DNA from: an uncultured Roseobacter sp.
GTDB lineage: Bacteria; Pseudomonadota; Alphaproteobacteria; Rhodobacterales; Rhodobacteraceae
Direction: 5' to 3'
NCBI RefSeq assembly: GCF_947496515.1
Contig: NZ_CANMDB010000009.1
Span: 124,001-188,000, forward strand
DNA length: 64,000 nt
Positions 27,267 through 35,211 of the stretch are shown piece after piece; position 1 is the stretch's first letter; each line of letters opens with the position of its first letter. Under the pieces are notes generated by a model that searched no databases, was not told the origin of the DNA, and saw only the letters and a program-made list of their open reading frames with translations. A program made the translations under genes and the position numbers.

Positions 27267-28298
27267 TCAGGCAAAGCTCAACTGGACTTTCAGCGCCCTG
27301 CTCCGGTCGGCTGCCAGTTCAAACGCATCGACGCACTGACCGAACGGCAGTGAATGAGTGATCAGCGGCCGCACGTCAAGCCGCCCCGACCGCATCATCT
27401 CCACCGCCGTGAAGAACTCCGCGTGAAAGCGGAAAGACCCGCGCATCTGCAGCTCCTTGGCTGTCATGGCCTGAACGGGCAGGGTCATGTCACCGCCCAG
27501 ACCCAGCTGCACGATGGTGCCCCGGGGGCGCAGGATGGGCACAGCTGCGGCCAGCGCCGAGGCGACACCGCTGCATTCAAAGAGCACATCGAAATACCCC
27601 TTGTCCGCTTTGTAGGTGTCCAGCGCGGCGGCATCCGTCATCACGTTGATGCCGCGATCTGCGCCAACCTCCTGCGCTTTCTGAAGGGTGAAATCAGCGA
27701 TGTCGGTCGCCACGACCTCGATGGCGCCAGCCTGACGGGCCGCCAGCACGGCCAGCAGACCGATAGGCCCGCAACCGGTTACCAGCACGCGCTTGCCCAT
27801 CAGATCTCCCGCGAGGCGCGCGGCATGGAGCACGACGGAAAGCGGCTCTGCGGTAGCCGCTTCCGCCGGTGTCAGATCGCCTGCCGGGGCACATTGGGCG
27901 GCGTCCGCGGTGATGTATTCCCGAAAGGCTCCCTGAATATGCGGGAACGGCATGGCAGAGCCGTAAAACCGCATGTCAAGGCAATGGTTCTGCATCCCTT
28001 CCATGCAGAACCGGCAGGTACCACAGGGCCGCGACGGCGAGAGCGCCACCAGATCCCCTACCGACAGCCCACTGACACCAGCGCCGAGGGCCGTGATATG
28101 TCCCGCGACCTCATGACCAAGGATCATCGGCTCTTTCAGCTGGATCGTTCCGATCCCGCCGTGATTGTAGTAGTGCAGGTCAGACCCGCAGATCCCGCCA
28201 GCGGCGATTTTCACCAGAACCTGACCGGCCCCCGGTTCGGGCATGTCCCGGTCTTCGATCCTCAGATCCTTGGCGGCATGTGCGACGATGGTTTTCAT
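27267..28298 (-). CDS. idnD: L-idonate 5-dehydrogenase
   Basis: The protein has 343 aa from the ATG at 28298; the longer open frame upstream lacks family character. It is a medium-chain zinc alcohol dehydrogenase. Catalytic-zinc residues lie in GGICGSDLHYYNHGG and MILGHEVAG, and the structural-zinc cysteines in CGTCRFCMEGMQNHC. The Rossmann motif is VLVTGCGPIGLLAVLAA. It best resembles IdnD, which oxidises L-idonate to 5-keto-D-gluconate. It is divergent from an IdnO-like reductase and gluconokinase that complete the route. A decayed dehydrogenase gene lies between its start and the operators at 28870-28974. Confidence 0.83.
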   Translation of the reverse strand: MKTIVAHAAKDLRIEDRDMPEPGAGQVLVKIAAGGICGSDLHYYNHGGIGTIQLKEPMILGHEVAGHITALGAGVSGLSVGDLVALSPSRPCGTCRFCMEGMQNHCLDMRFYGSAMPFPHIQGAFREYITADAAQCAPAGDLTPAEAATAEPLSVVLHAARLAGDLMGKRVLVTGCGPIGLLAVLAARQAGAIEVVATDIADFTLQKAQEVGADRGINVMTDAAALDTYKADKGYFDVLFECSGVASALAAAVPILRPRGTIVQLGLGGDMTLPVQAMTAKELQMRGSFRFHAEFFTAVEMMRSGRLDVRPLITHSLPFGQCVDAFELAADRSRALKVQLSFA

Positions 28299-28306
28299 CC
28301 TGAACC

Positions 28307-28770
28307 TCAGCAAACAGGGGACAGCAGGTCGTTGCCTGCAAAATGAGCGGACGGGTTGTCTCGCAAGAGTTGGCCCATCGCCTTTCGTATCTGAACCGTA
28401 TCTGATGCGTGGTGCGGCTGCAAAAGAACGTTTTCGAGATCGACGAAGCGCGATGTTGATGCCTTGGCCCCTCGGCCCCCGATATGCCGCGGTTGCGCGC
28501 AAGCTGCGAGGGTGGCGAAGAGACAATCCGCGCCCCGGGCCGGTTCGATGGCATCTGCTTCAAACAGCCGGCAGGGAGCATCATCCTCTGGCGCCCTGTC
28601 GTGGTATACGATGTCCATCCCGAAGCCGGTCAAACGCCTTCCCACCTCAAATCCGATCCGGCCAAGGATCCTGACCTTGACGCCAAAGACGTACTGTTCC
28701 AGCGGGTAGGCGGTGCCGTCTGCGGCATCGAAAGATTTCCATGACGCGAAAACCCCGTCCGAGCGATCCT
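28307..28770 (-). pseudogene. Remnant of a D-isomer 2-hydroxyacid dehydrogenase gene
   Basis: On the minus strand the frame still reads ILGRIGFEVGRRLTGFGMDI with VYHDR, the NAD-binding core of 2-ketogluconate / hydroxypyruvate reductases. Near its end, LLQPHHASDTVQIRKAMG and HFAGNDLLSPV match the family C-terminus. Missing parts are the whole N-terminal domain (about the first 120 residues), one Gly-Leu of the GxGxxG loop, and the block with the catalytic Arg and Glu between CAQPRHI and LENVLLQ. About 150 residues of a usual 310-330 remain. A GhrB-like 2-ketogluconate reductase would fit the neighbouring gluconate genes, so this is probably a lost pathway branch. Confidence 0.7.
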
Positions 28771-28869
28771 TGATCCCGGTCCGGATAGGTTCCAGTCCGC
28801 AGGACGGCAGGTTTTGACATGCGGTCCTCCCTTCGGTCCCGCTGTGCGGTTTCTGTTCGCATCGGCAAT

Positions 28870-28883
28870 TGTTATCCGTAACA
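28870..28883. promoter_or_regulatory. LacI/GntR-type operator O1
   Basis: TGTTATCCGTAACA is a near-perfect palindrome with GTTA-N4-TAAC arms. It closely resembles the gluconate GntR/IdnR operator core known from E. coli (TGTTA-N4-TAACA). It lies 78 and 92 bp from two further copies at 28949 and 28963, spacing that could allow DNA looping. It sits just ahead of the decayed dehydrogenase gene on the minus strand. Confidence 0.75.
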
Positions 28884-28948
28884 TCCCTCGGACGGTAGCG
28901 GTCACGCGTGGCGCTGACAAGGGCCAAACAGCGATGTTGACAAGCTTT

Positions 28949-28974
28949 GTTATCCGTAACATGTTATCCGTAAC
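28949..28974. promoter_or_regulatory. Tandem LacI/GntR-type operators O2 and O3
   Basis: GTTATCCGTAAC occurs at 28949-28960 and again, identical, at 28963-28974, 14 bp apart. The pair is 57 bp upstream of the idnO-like start, so a bound repressor would cover the promoter. The core is the same as O1 at 28870, and related sites lie before the ABC transporter (33576) and between gnd and the GlcG-like gene (43127). Confidence 0.8.
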
Positions 28975-29030
28975 GGTATCTGCGCAGTCGCCGCACTCAC
29001 GCGGAAGGCTGCTGTTCTGGGAGGGGCGAC

Positions 29031-29795
29031 ATGGCCGATCTTTTTTCGTTGAGAGGGCGCACGGCTATGATCACGGGATCATCGCAGGGCATCGGGTTTG
29101 CACTGGCCCGGGGGCTGGCCGAGGCAGGTGCCGTGATCGTCCTGAACGGTCGCAACGAGACCAAGCTGCAAGAGGCTGCACAGACGCTGAGTGCCGAAGG
29201 GGCAACCGTGCACACGCTGGCCTTTGACGCGACAGATCACGACGCGGTGCGCGCCGCCGTCGACGGGTTCGAGAGCGACAAGGGCGCCATCGACATCCTG
29301 GTGAACAATGCAGGCATGCAGCATCGCACCGAGCTTGAGAATTTCCCCGCCGACGCTTTTGAGCGGTTGTTGCAGACCAATATCGCCAGTGTCTTTCACG
29401 TGGGCCAGGCCGTCGCGCGGCACATGATCGGGCGCGGCGCAGGCAAGATCATCAATATCGCTTCCGTTCAGACCGCCCTGGCACGGCCCGGCATTGCGCC
29501 TTACACGGCGACCAAGGGTGCTGTCGGCAATCTCACCAAGGGCATGGCAACCGATTGGGCCAAGCACGGGCTGCAATGCAATGCCATCGCACCGGGATAC
29601 TTTGACACGCCGCTGAACGCCGCTTTGGTCGCGGATGCCGAGTTCTCCGCCTGGCTGGAAAAACGCACACCCGCTGGCCGCTGGGGCAATGTCGAAGAGC
29701 TGGTCGGCGCCTGCGTCTTCCTCTCGGCGCCCGCGTCGAGCTTTGTGAACGGCCACACGCTCTTTGTTGACGGTGGCATTACGGCGTCGCTGTGA
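29031..29795 (+). CDS. idnO: Gluconate 5-dehydrogenase (5-ketogluconate reductase), SDR family
   Basis: The protein has 254 aa, preceded by GGGAGGGGCGAC. A cytosolic classical SDR: the cofactor loop ITGSSQGIGFALARG near residue 15, NNAGMQHR near residue 90, and the catalytic YTATK near residue 158. IdnO-type enzymes reduce 5-keto-D-gluconate to D-gluconate. It is the first gene of an operon that continues into gluconokinase with a 1-nt overlap, and it lies directly downstream of the tandem operators. IdnD encoded divergently supplies 5-ketogluconate. Confidence 0.85.
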   Translation: MADLFSLRGRTAMITGSSQGIGFALARGLAEAGAVIVLNGRNETKLQEAAQTLSAEGATVHTLAFDATDHDAVRAAVDGFESDKGAIDILVNNAGMQHRTELENFPADAFERLLQTNIASVFHVGQAVARHMIGRGAGKIINIASVQTALARPGIAPYTATKGAVGNLTKGMATDWAKHGLQCNAIAPGYFDTPLNAALVADAEFSAWLEKRTPAGRWGNVEELVGACVFLSAPASSFVNGHTLFVDGGITASL

Positions 29796-30295
29796 TGCCC
29801 TGCTACGTGCTCATGGGTGTTTCCGGATGTGGCAAGTCCTCGGTGGGGGAGGCACTCTCTGCCCGCTGCCAGATTGACTTTATCGACGGTGACGATCTGC
29901 ATCCGCCCGCCAATATCGCGAAGATGTCCAGCGGTGAACCGCTGGACGATGCGGATCGCGCGCCCTGGCTCGCTGCCGTGGGTCAGGCGCTGGCACAGCA
30001 CCATGGGCCCGCGATCATAGGGTGTTCCGCGCTGAAGCGCAGATACCGCGATTGGATCCGGCAGGAGGTGAGCGAACCGCTGCATTTCCTGCATCTGGAT
30101 GCCGCGCGCGACGTCTTGGCAGAGCGGGTGCAGGAGCGGCGGGATCATTTCATGCCGACCTCCCTGCTCGACAGCCAATTTGCAGCACTTGAACCGCTGC
30201 AGCGGGACGAATTGGGCGCGGCCATCGACATCTCCAGACCGCTCGACGCGGTGATCCGCGAATCAGAGGCCTATGTGAAGGGAACGATGACATGA
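29795..30295 (+). CDS. gntK: Gluconokinase
   Basis: The protein has 166 aa from the ATG of TGATG; a GTG one codon earlier is also in frame. The Walker A motif GVSGCGKSSVG is at residues 7-17, followed by FIDGDDLHPPANIAKM and CSALKRRYRDWIR. These are signatures of GntK/IdnK, which makes 6-phosphogluconate from gluconate and ATP. The length is typical. The product feeds the 6-phosphogluconate dehydrogenase at 41681-43096 in the same putative regulon. Confidence 0.9.
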   Translation: MPCYVLMGVSGCGKSSVGEALSARCQIDFIDGDDLHPPANIAKMSSGEPLDDADRAPWLAAVGQALAQHHGPAIIGCSALKRRYRDWIRQEVSEPLHFLHLDAARDVLAERVQERRDHFMPTSLLDSQFAALEPLQRDELGAAIDISRPLDAVIRESEAYVKGTMT

Positions 30296-31179
30296 GTGAA
30301 CGGATTGCACTGATCGGCGCGGGGGCGATGGGCGGCGCCATCGGCACGCGGCTGCTGGAGACCGGCAACAGCCTCGCCGTCTTTGACCTCGATGCAGAGA
30401 AAATGGCGGAGCTGGTGGCCAAAGGGGCCACGGCCGCGACGTCGGCGGCGGAAGCCGCCAGCCAAGCGGATTTCGTGATCACCAGCCTCAATGCCTCCGG
30501 CATTGTCGGGCGTGCGGCCTTTGGCGAGAATGGTATCGCCGATGGCGCAAAACCGGGGACCGTGATCATCGACATGTCGTCCATCGAGCCCGATGAGACA
30601 CGCAAATTTGCCGAGATGGCAGCAGAGCGGGGCCTGGCCTGGGTTGACAGCCCGCTGTCGGGCGGCGCGCCCAAGGCGCTGGTCGGAGAGCTGACCTTGA
30701 TGGCTGGCGGCACCGCCGAGAACGTGGAAAAGGCGCATCAGGCGCTGCGACACGTGGCCAGCAACTACACGCATATGGGGCCGTCGGGCGCCGGGCAGAC
30801 CACCAAGCTGATCAATCAGGTGCTATGTGGTCTGGGTTTTCTGGCGGTGGCAGAGGCCACGCAACTGGCGCTCGACGCAGGCGTCGATGCACAGAAGATA
30901 CCGCAAGCGCTGCGCGGCGGACGGGCAGACAGCGCGCTCTTGCAGGAGTATCTGCCGCGTTTTGCCACCAAGGACTACCGCCGCACCGGTCGGATCGACA
31001 ATATGGTCAAGGATCTGAATGCGGTGAACGATCTGGCGCGGCAGACTGGCACCTCCATGCCCATGACAGCGCTTTGCGCAGAGATCCATCGGATGCTGAC
31101 CGCGGCCGGTCTGGGGGGTGAAGATCAGGCCGCCGTCATGGAATTTTTCAACGGCGCGAAACAGGAGTTCGACACATGA
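30292..31179 (+). CDS. 3-hydroxyisobutyrate dehydrogenase family oxidoreductase
   Basis: The protein has 295 aa, starting in an ATGA overlap with gluconokinase. IALIGAGAMGGAIGTRLL is the NAD(P) site, DSPLSGGAPKALVGEL the substrate-loop motif, and GAGQTTKLINQ carries the catalytic lysine. The family includes tartronate-semialdehyde reductase, 3-hydroxyisobutyrate dehydrogenase and sugar-acid dehydrogenases such as L-threonate dehydrogenase. Within an idonate/gluconate operon, a hydroxy-acid or semialdehyde side reaction is likely. The exact substrate is undetermined. Confidence 0.8.
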   Translation: MSERIALIGAGAMGGAIGTRLLETGNSLAVFDLDAEKMAELVAKGATAATSAAEAASQADFVITSLNASGIVGRAAFGENGIADGAKPGTVIIDMSSIEPDETRKFAEMAAERGLAWVDSPLSGGAPKALVGELTLMAGGTAENVEKAHQALRHVASNYTHMGPSGAGQTTKLINQVLCGLGFLAVAEATQLALDAGVDAQKIPQALRGGRADSALLQEYLPRFATKDYRRTGRIDNMVKDLNAVNDLARQTGTSMPMTALCAEIHRMLTAAGLGGEDQAAVMEFFNGAKQEFDT

Positions 31180-31508
31180 TTACCCGATTTGCTCTTTTTG
31201 AAGGGACCGTTAAACCCGGCCAGACCGACGCATTCCGTGCCGCCGTACAGGCGCGTCTGGTCCCGCTCTGGACGCAGTTCCCCGGCAATACCGATGTGCG
31301 TGTCATGTTCAGCGATGACCGCGACGAAGGCGCCCCGGAATTTCCCCTGATCCTCGCGATCAGCTACCCGGACAAGGACGTGATGACCGCGGCCCTCGAC
31401 AGCCCCGCTCGGTTCCAGTCAAAGGAGGTCACGGGCGAGATCGTTGCGGAGTTCTTTGACGGTCGGATCCACCATCACGTAACCGAACGCCACGAATACG
31501 CGGCCTGA
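31176..31508 (+). CDS. Small dimeric alpha-beta barrel-like protein in the idonate operon
   Basis: The protein has 110 aa, beginning in a 4-nt overlap with the reductase. The pattern RFALFEGTVKPGQTDAF, two later strands (TDVRVMFSD, FPLILAISYPDKDVM) and a His-rich end (GRIHHHVTERHEY) suggest a dimeric ferredoxin-like fold of the EthD / antibiotic-monooxygenase / stress-response barrel class. It probably binds or isomerises a small metabolite. Co-translation with sugar-acid genes ties it to this pathway. No specific activity can be named. Confidence 0.6.
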   Translation: MITRFALFEGTVKPGQTDAFRAAVQARLVPLWTQFPGNTDVRVMFSDDRDEGAPEFPLILAISYPDKDVMTAALDSPARFQSKEVTGEIVAEFFDGRIHHHVTERHEYAA

Positions 31509-31514
31509 CCTGAT

Positions 31515-32522
31515 ATGAATACGCGCGTCACAATGCGGGATCTGGCACGGGAGGTCGGCATGTCGCCGATGACCGTGTCGCGCGCGCTGCGTGACGACAA
31601 GACTGTCAGCGAAGCGACCCGGACCAGGATCCGGCAAGTCGCCAGTCAGCTTGGCTATGTCTACGACACCACCGCGCAGGCCTTTCGCACGCAAAAGAGC
31701 GGCTTTGTGGCGATCACCCTGCCATCCATCAACAACGCCAACTTCGCCCAGACATTTCGCGCGCTGTCGGACGGGCTGGCGGGCACGGGCAATCAGTTGC
31801 TGCTGGGCAGTACCAACTACCAGGTGGGCAAGGAAGAAGAGCACGTCCGCCAGCTTTTTTCCCGCAATCCCGAAGCGCTGGTGCTGACCGGCGGGTATCA
31901 CACGGATAACACCCGGCAACTGGTCGCCGCACGCGGGTTGCCGGTGATCGAGATGTGGGATCTGCCCGCGGCACCGCTGGGTCATGCAGTGGGGTTTTCC
32001 AATGCCCATGCAATGACCGCCGTGGTGCGGCATCTGGCGGAGACCGGGCGGCGCAAGCTGGCCTTTGTCGGCGCCTCGGATGGTGCGGACATGCGCGGGG
32101 CCGCGCGGCGTCAGGGGGTGCTGGAGACCGCACGCACGCTCGGCCTGCCGGAGGTTGCCCTGCTCGACGCTGGCCCTGCGCCGGTCTCCATGCGGCACGG
32201 CGCCGGTGTCGTCGCGCAACTTGGCGCCGATGTGGCGCAGTACGATGCGCTGGTCTGCGTGTCGGATCCGGTGGCTTTCGGGTGTCTTAGCGCCTGCCAG
32301 CGGTTGGGGATCCGCGTGCCTGAGGATCTGGCTATCACCGGGTTTGGCTGTTTTGAGGTGTCCGAGGTGGCCAATCCACGTATCACCACGGTGAACGTGA
32401 ACGCGCACAAGATCGGCGAACAGGTTGTCGCGGTCTTGCGCGATATTCTCGAACAGCCCGAGGAGTTGGAGCCGCGTCTCATCGACGTGGGCTCGGAGCT
32501 GGTGCCGGGGGAGACCAGCTAG
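31515..32522 (+). CDS. LacI-family repressor, GntR/IdnR-like (first)
   Basis: The protein has 335 aa. The N-terminal helix-turn-helix is RDLAREVGMSPMTVSRALRD, with the hinge region up to about residue 60 and a periplasmic-binding-like effector domain after it. ALVLTGGYHTDNTRQL and LPVIEMWDL match the gluconate-responsive subgroup. It is the last gene of the idnO operon and stops 2 nt before the stop of a second, convergent LacI-type gene. It is a candidate to bind the GTTA-N4-TAAC sites, releasing in the presence of gluconate or idonate or a phosphorylated form. Which regulator binds which site is not clear. Confidence 0.85.
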   Translation: MNTRVTMRDLAREVGMSPMTVSRALRDDKTVSEATRTRIRQVASQLGYVYDTTAQAFRTQKSGFVAITLPSINNANFAQTFRALSDGLAGTGNQLLLGSTNYQVGKEEEHVRQLFSRNPEALVLTGGYHTDNTRQLVAARGLPVIEMWDLPAAPLGHAVGFSNAHAMTAVVRHLAETGRRKLAFVGASDGADMRGAARRQGVLETARTLGLPEVALLDAGPAPVSMRHGAGVVAQLGADVAQYDALVCVSDPVAFGCLSACQRLGIRVPEDLAITGFGCFEVSEVANPRITTVNVNAHKIGEQVVAVLRDILEQPEELEPRLIDVGSELVPGETS

Positions 32523-32524
32523 GA

Positions 32525-33562
32525 TCAGGACCGCGGCGTATTGCTGACGGTCCGCCCCGGGATCAGCCGAAAGCCGATGTCTTTCACCGATTGCGCAGGC
32601 TCGTCTGACAGGCGTGCCAGCATCATCTCTGCCGCGACCTGTCCCAACTTGTGATGCGACACATGCACGGAGGTCAGCCGCTTGCTCAGCACCGATGCCA
32701 CAGGCAGATCGCCCCAGCCCGCGATACCGATGTCGCCTGGCACATCGAGCCCCCGTGTCGCGCAATACTGCAAGCCACCAAAAGCCATCGCGTCATTCTG
32801 ATAAAAGATGCACTCAATCTCCGCGGCAGAGGCGAGCAGCTGTTCGGTGCCATAGTATCCGGGGTAGTAGGCGGCGGTGTCATTCAGCCTGAGCTGCCGG
32901 ATGACAGCGCCCCCACCGCCCTCCACCGCCTTGCAGAACCCGTCCAGCCGGGCCGTCGCCGCACTGGCTGCGTCGTGGTGCGTCCCGACATAGCCGATCT
33001 TGCGGTAACCGCATCCGATCAGGTAGCGCCCCATGTCGAACCCGCTGTCGAAATGGTTGATGCCGACGCTCATATCCAGCGGGCTGGAGTTCAGATCCCA
33101 GATCTCCACGATCGGGATACCCGCGTTGCGCAGCATGTCCGACGCGCGTGGCGAATGGTAGCGACCCGTCAGGATCAGCCCTGCCGGTTGCCAGGATAAA
33201 ACGGTCCTGATCCAGCTCTCTTCTTCCTGTGGTGTGTGCCGCGTCAGACCGAGGACAGACTGGTATCCGAAGGTCCCCAGCTTGCGGTCGATCCCCTCCA
33301 GCACCTGCGAAAAAACCTCGTTCCCGAGGTCCGGGATTGAGACCCCGATGAAGGTCGACCGCTGGTCGCCGGCGAAAACCGTGGCGAGCCGATTCGGCAG
33401 GTAGCCCAACTGGTCCACCTGCTGCATCACCTTGACCCGCGTCTTTTCCGAGTATCCCCCGCTTTCGCGTAAAACACGGCTGGCAGTCATTTTCGACACG
33501 CCCGCCGCCTGCGCGACCTCATCCAGGCTTACCTTGTTGCTTTTGCGTCTTTTTTTGCTCAT
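32525..33562 (-). CDS. LacI-family repressor, GntR-like (second)
   Basis: The protein has 345 aa. A basic N-terminus precedes the HTH VSLDEVAQAAGVSKMTASRV. The effector domain carries VSIPDLGNEVFSQVLEGI, WQPAGLILTGRYHSPRA and GIPIVEIWDLNSSPLD, which resemble E. coli GntR. It is divergent from the ABC-transporter operon, and an operator palindrome lies at 33576, only 13 bp from its start, so autoregulation is likely. It is a paralogue of the regulator encoded convergently, which may allow different ligands or promoters. Confidence 0.85.
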   Translation of the reverse strand: MSKKRRKSNKVSLDEVAQAAGVSKMTASRVLRESGGYSEKTRVKVMQQVDQLGYLPNRLATVFAGDQRSTFIGVSIPDLGNEVFSQVLEGIDRKLGTFGYQSVLGLTRHTPQEEESWIRTVLSWQPAGLILTGRYHSPRASDMLRNAGIPIVEIWDLNSSPLDMSVGINHFDSGFDMGRYLIGCGYRKIGYVGTHHDAASAATARLDGFCKAVEGGGGAVIRQLRLNDTAAYYPGYYGTEQLLASAAEIECIFYQNDAMAFGGLQYCATRGLDVPGDIGIAGWGDLPVASVLSKRLTSVHVSHHKLGQVAAEMMLARLSDEPAQSVKDIGFRLIPGRTVSNTPRS

Positions 33563-33575
33563 TTCACGGCTTCAT

Positions 33576-33644
33576 GTTACGGGTAACTTTATGGTTGACA
33601 CCAAGGGTCTGCGTCATAGATGTTAACGGAACGTTACGGGTATC
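33576..33644. promoter_or_regulatory. LacI/GntR-type operators between the repressor and ABC genes
   Basis: A perfect GTTACGGGTAAC lies at 33576-33587. A second copy with one mismatch, GTTACGGGTATC, is at 33633-33644, overlapped by another half-site from 33622. The two are 57 bp apart and sit between the divergent LacI-type gene and the ABC operon, so one complex could control both. Confidence 0.75.
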
Positions 33645-33684
33645 TCAACGGGGAGGTTGAGGTCCGGACCGGGAGGGGCATCAG

Positions 33685-35211
33685 ATGCAAAACCTGCAAC
33701 AAGGGCTTTTGTTCGACCGCATCGACAAGCATTTTGGCGGTACCTACGCGCTGCGCGATGTCTCCCTATCGGTCGGTCGTGGAGAGATCGTTGCCCTGCT
33801 GGGCGAGAACGGCGCGGGCAAATCTACCCTCATCAAAGTCTTGGGCGGCATCCACACGCCGGACGCTGGTCAGGTGCTGATTGACGGCGCCCCCTACCAG
33901 CATAAGCCCGCCGGTTTCGGCGAGCGGCAGAAGATCGCTTTCATCCACCAGGACCTGGGGTTGATCGAGTGGATGACCGTGGCCGAGAACATCTCTCTGG
34001 CGCTCGGTTTTGCGCGCAAGAACGGTCTGATCCGCTGGGACGATGTGGAACACTTTGCCGTCGAAGCCCTGAAAAAGGTCGATTGTGATTTCGATCCTAC
34101 CACCCGGGTCGAGGCGTTGACGCGGACGGAGAAATCGCTTGTCGCGATTGCCCGCGCGCTGGCGGTGGACAGCGAGTTTCTGGTGCTGGATGAGCCCACT
34201 GCCTCTCTGCCCGCGGACGAAGTCGAGCGTCTCTTTACGGCGTTGCGCCCGCTGCGCGAACAGGGCGTTGGCATGATCTACGTCAGCCACCGGCTGGATG
34301 AGATTTTCCAGATCGCGGACCGTGTGGCGGTCCTGCGCGATGGCGCAATGGTTGGCGTCCGCAGTATCGAGCACACAACCCCGGAGGAATTGGTGCAAAA
34401 GATCGTCGGTCGCAAGACCCGCGAGACGGTCAAGAGCAAGGATGCACCGGGCGCGCCGGTGCTCAAGCTGCGAAACTTTGCGGTGACCGGGGTGGATCCT
34501 GTGGATCTCGACCTCCGGCACAATGAGATCGTGGGCTTTGTCGGCCTGCGCGGTGCGGGACACGAGGCCATTTCGCGCGCGCTTTTCGGGTTGGAGCCCT
34601 TTTCCGGCGACGTGACGCTGGACGGGCAGACGCCCGACGTCTCGACCCCGCAAAAGGCGATGAAGGCGGGTGTCGGGCTGGTCGCCAAGGACCGGACGGA
34701 AGAATCCGTCGCCATGAGCCTGACCATCCGCGAAAACACATTCCTCAATCCGGGTGGCATTGGCCGCAAGCTGCTCAGCCTGCTGTCACCGCGCACCGAA
34801 GCGGATCAGGCAGCGGAGATCGGGCACGAGTTGGGACTGTCGCCAAACGATCCCTCGCTCGCCATCGAAGCGCTGTCGGGCGGCAACCAGCAAAAGGTTG
34901 TCATTGGCCGCTGGCTGGCGACCAACCGCAAGCTGCTGATGTGCGAGGACCCTACCGCCGGGGTGGATGTGGGCGCCAAATCCGAGATCTACGCGCTGCT
35001 CAACCGTGCGCTGGCGGATGGGGTCGGCATTCTGCTGGTCTCCACGGATTTCGAGGAGATCGCGACGGTCTGTCACCGCGCGATCGTCTTCAGTCAGGGT
35101 GCCATCGTCGAAGAGCTCAGCGGTACGCGTCTGACCACGGAAAACCTTATTCAGTCGGCCTCAGCCGGAAATATCAAAACAACAAAGGATGCGGTCGATG
35201 CAATCGCTTGA
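33685..35211 (+). CDS. Sugar ABC transporter ATP-binding protein, double-domain (MglA/RbsA type)
   Basis: The protein has 508 aa with two ATPase halves. The first has Walker A GENGAGKST (about residues 38-46), a Q-loop in IHQDLGL, and Walker B EFLVLDEPTAS; its signature reads LTRTEKSLVAIARAL rather than LSGGQ. The second has the degenerate P-loop GLRGAGHEAISR usual for this family, LSGGNQQKVVIGRWL and MCEDPTAGVD. It energises uptake of a monosaccharide or sugar acid in complex with the following permease and binding protein. It heads an operon behind two GntR-type operators. Confidence 0.9.
   Translation: MQNLQQGLLFDRIDKHFGGTYALRDVSLSVGRGEIVALLGENGAGKSTLIKVLGGIHTPDAGQVLIDGAPYQHKPAGFGERQKIAFIHQDLGLIEWMTVAENISLALGFARKNGLIRWDDVEHFAVEALKKVDCDFDPTTRVEALTRTEKSLVAIARALAVDSEFLVLDEPTASLPADEVERLFTALRPLREQGVGMIYVSHRLDEIFQIADRVAVLRDGAMVGVRSIEHTTPEELVQKIVGRKTRETVKSKDAPGAPVLKLRNFAVTGVDPVDLDLRHNEIVGFVGLRGAGHEAISRALFGLEPFSGDVTLDGQTPDVSTPQKAMKAGVGLVAKDRTEESVAMSLTIRENTFLNPGGIGRKLLSLLSPRTEADQAAEIGHELGLSPNDPSLAIEALSGGNQQKVVIGRWLATNRKLLMCEDPTAGVDVGAKSEIYALLNRALADGVGILLVSTDFEEIATVCHRAIVFSQGAIVEELSGTRLTTENLIQSASAGNIKTTKDAVDAIA

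Noticed and set aside
28307-28927. Reading the 206-residue minus-strand frame as an intact gene
   Set aside because: Only pieces match a 2-hydroxyacid dehydrogenase and the catalytic block is missing; the first about 58 residues are unrelated and overlap the operator region.
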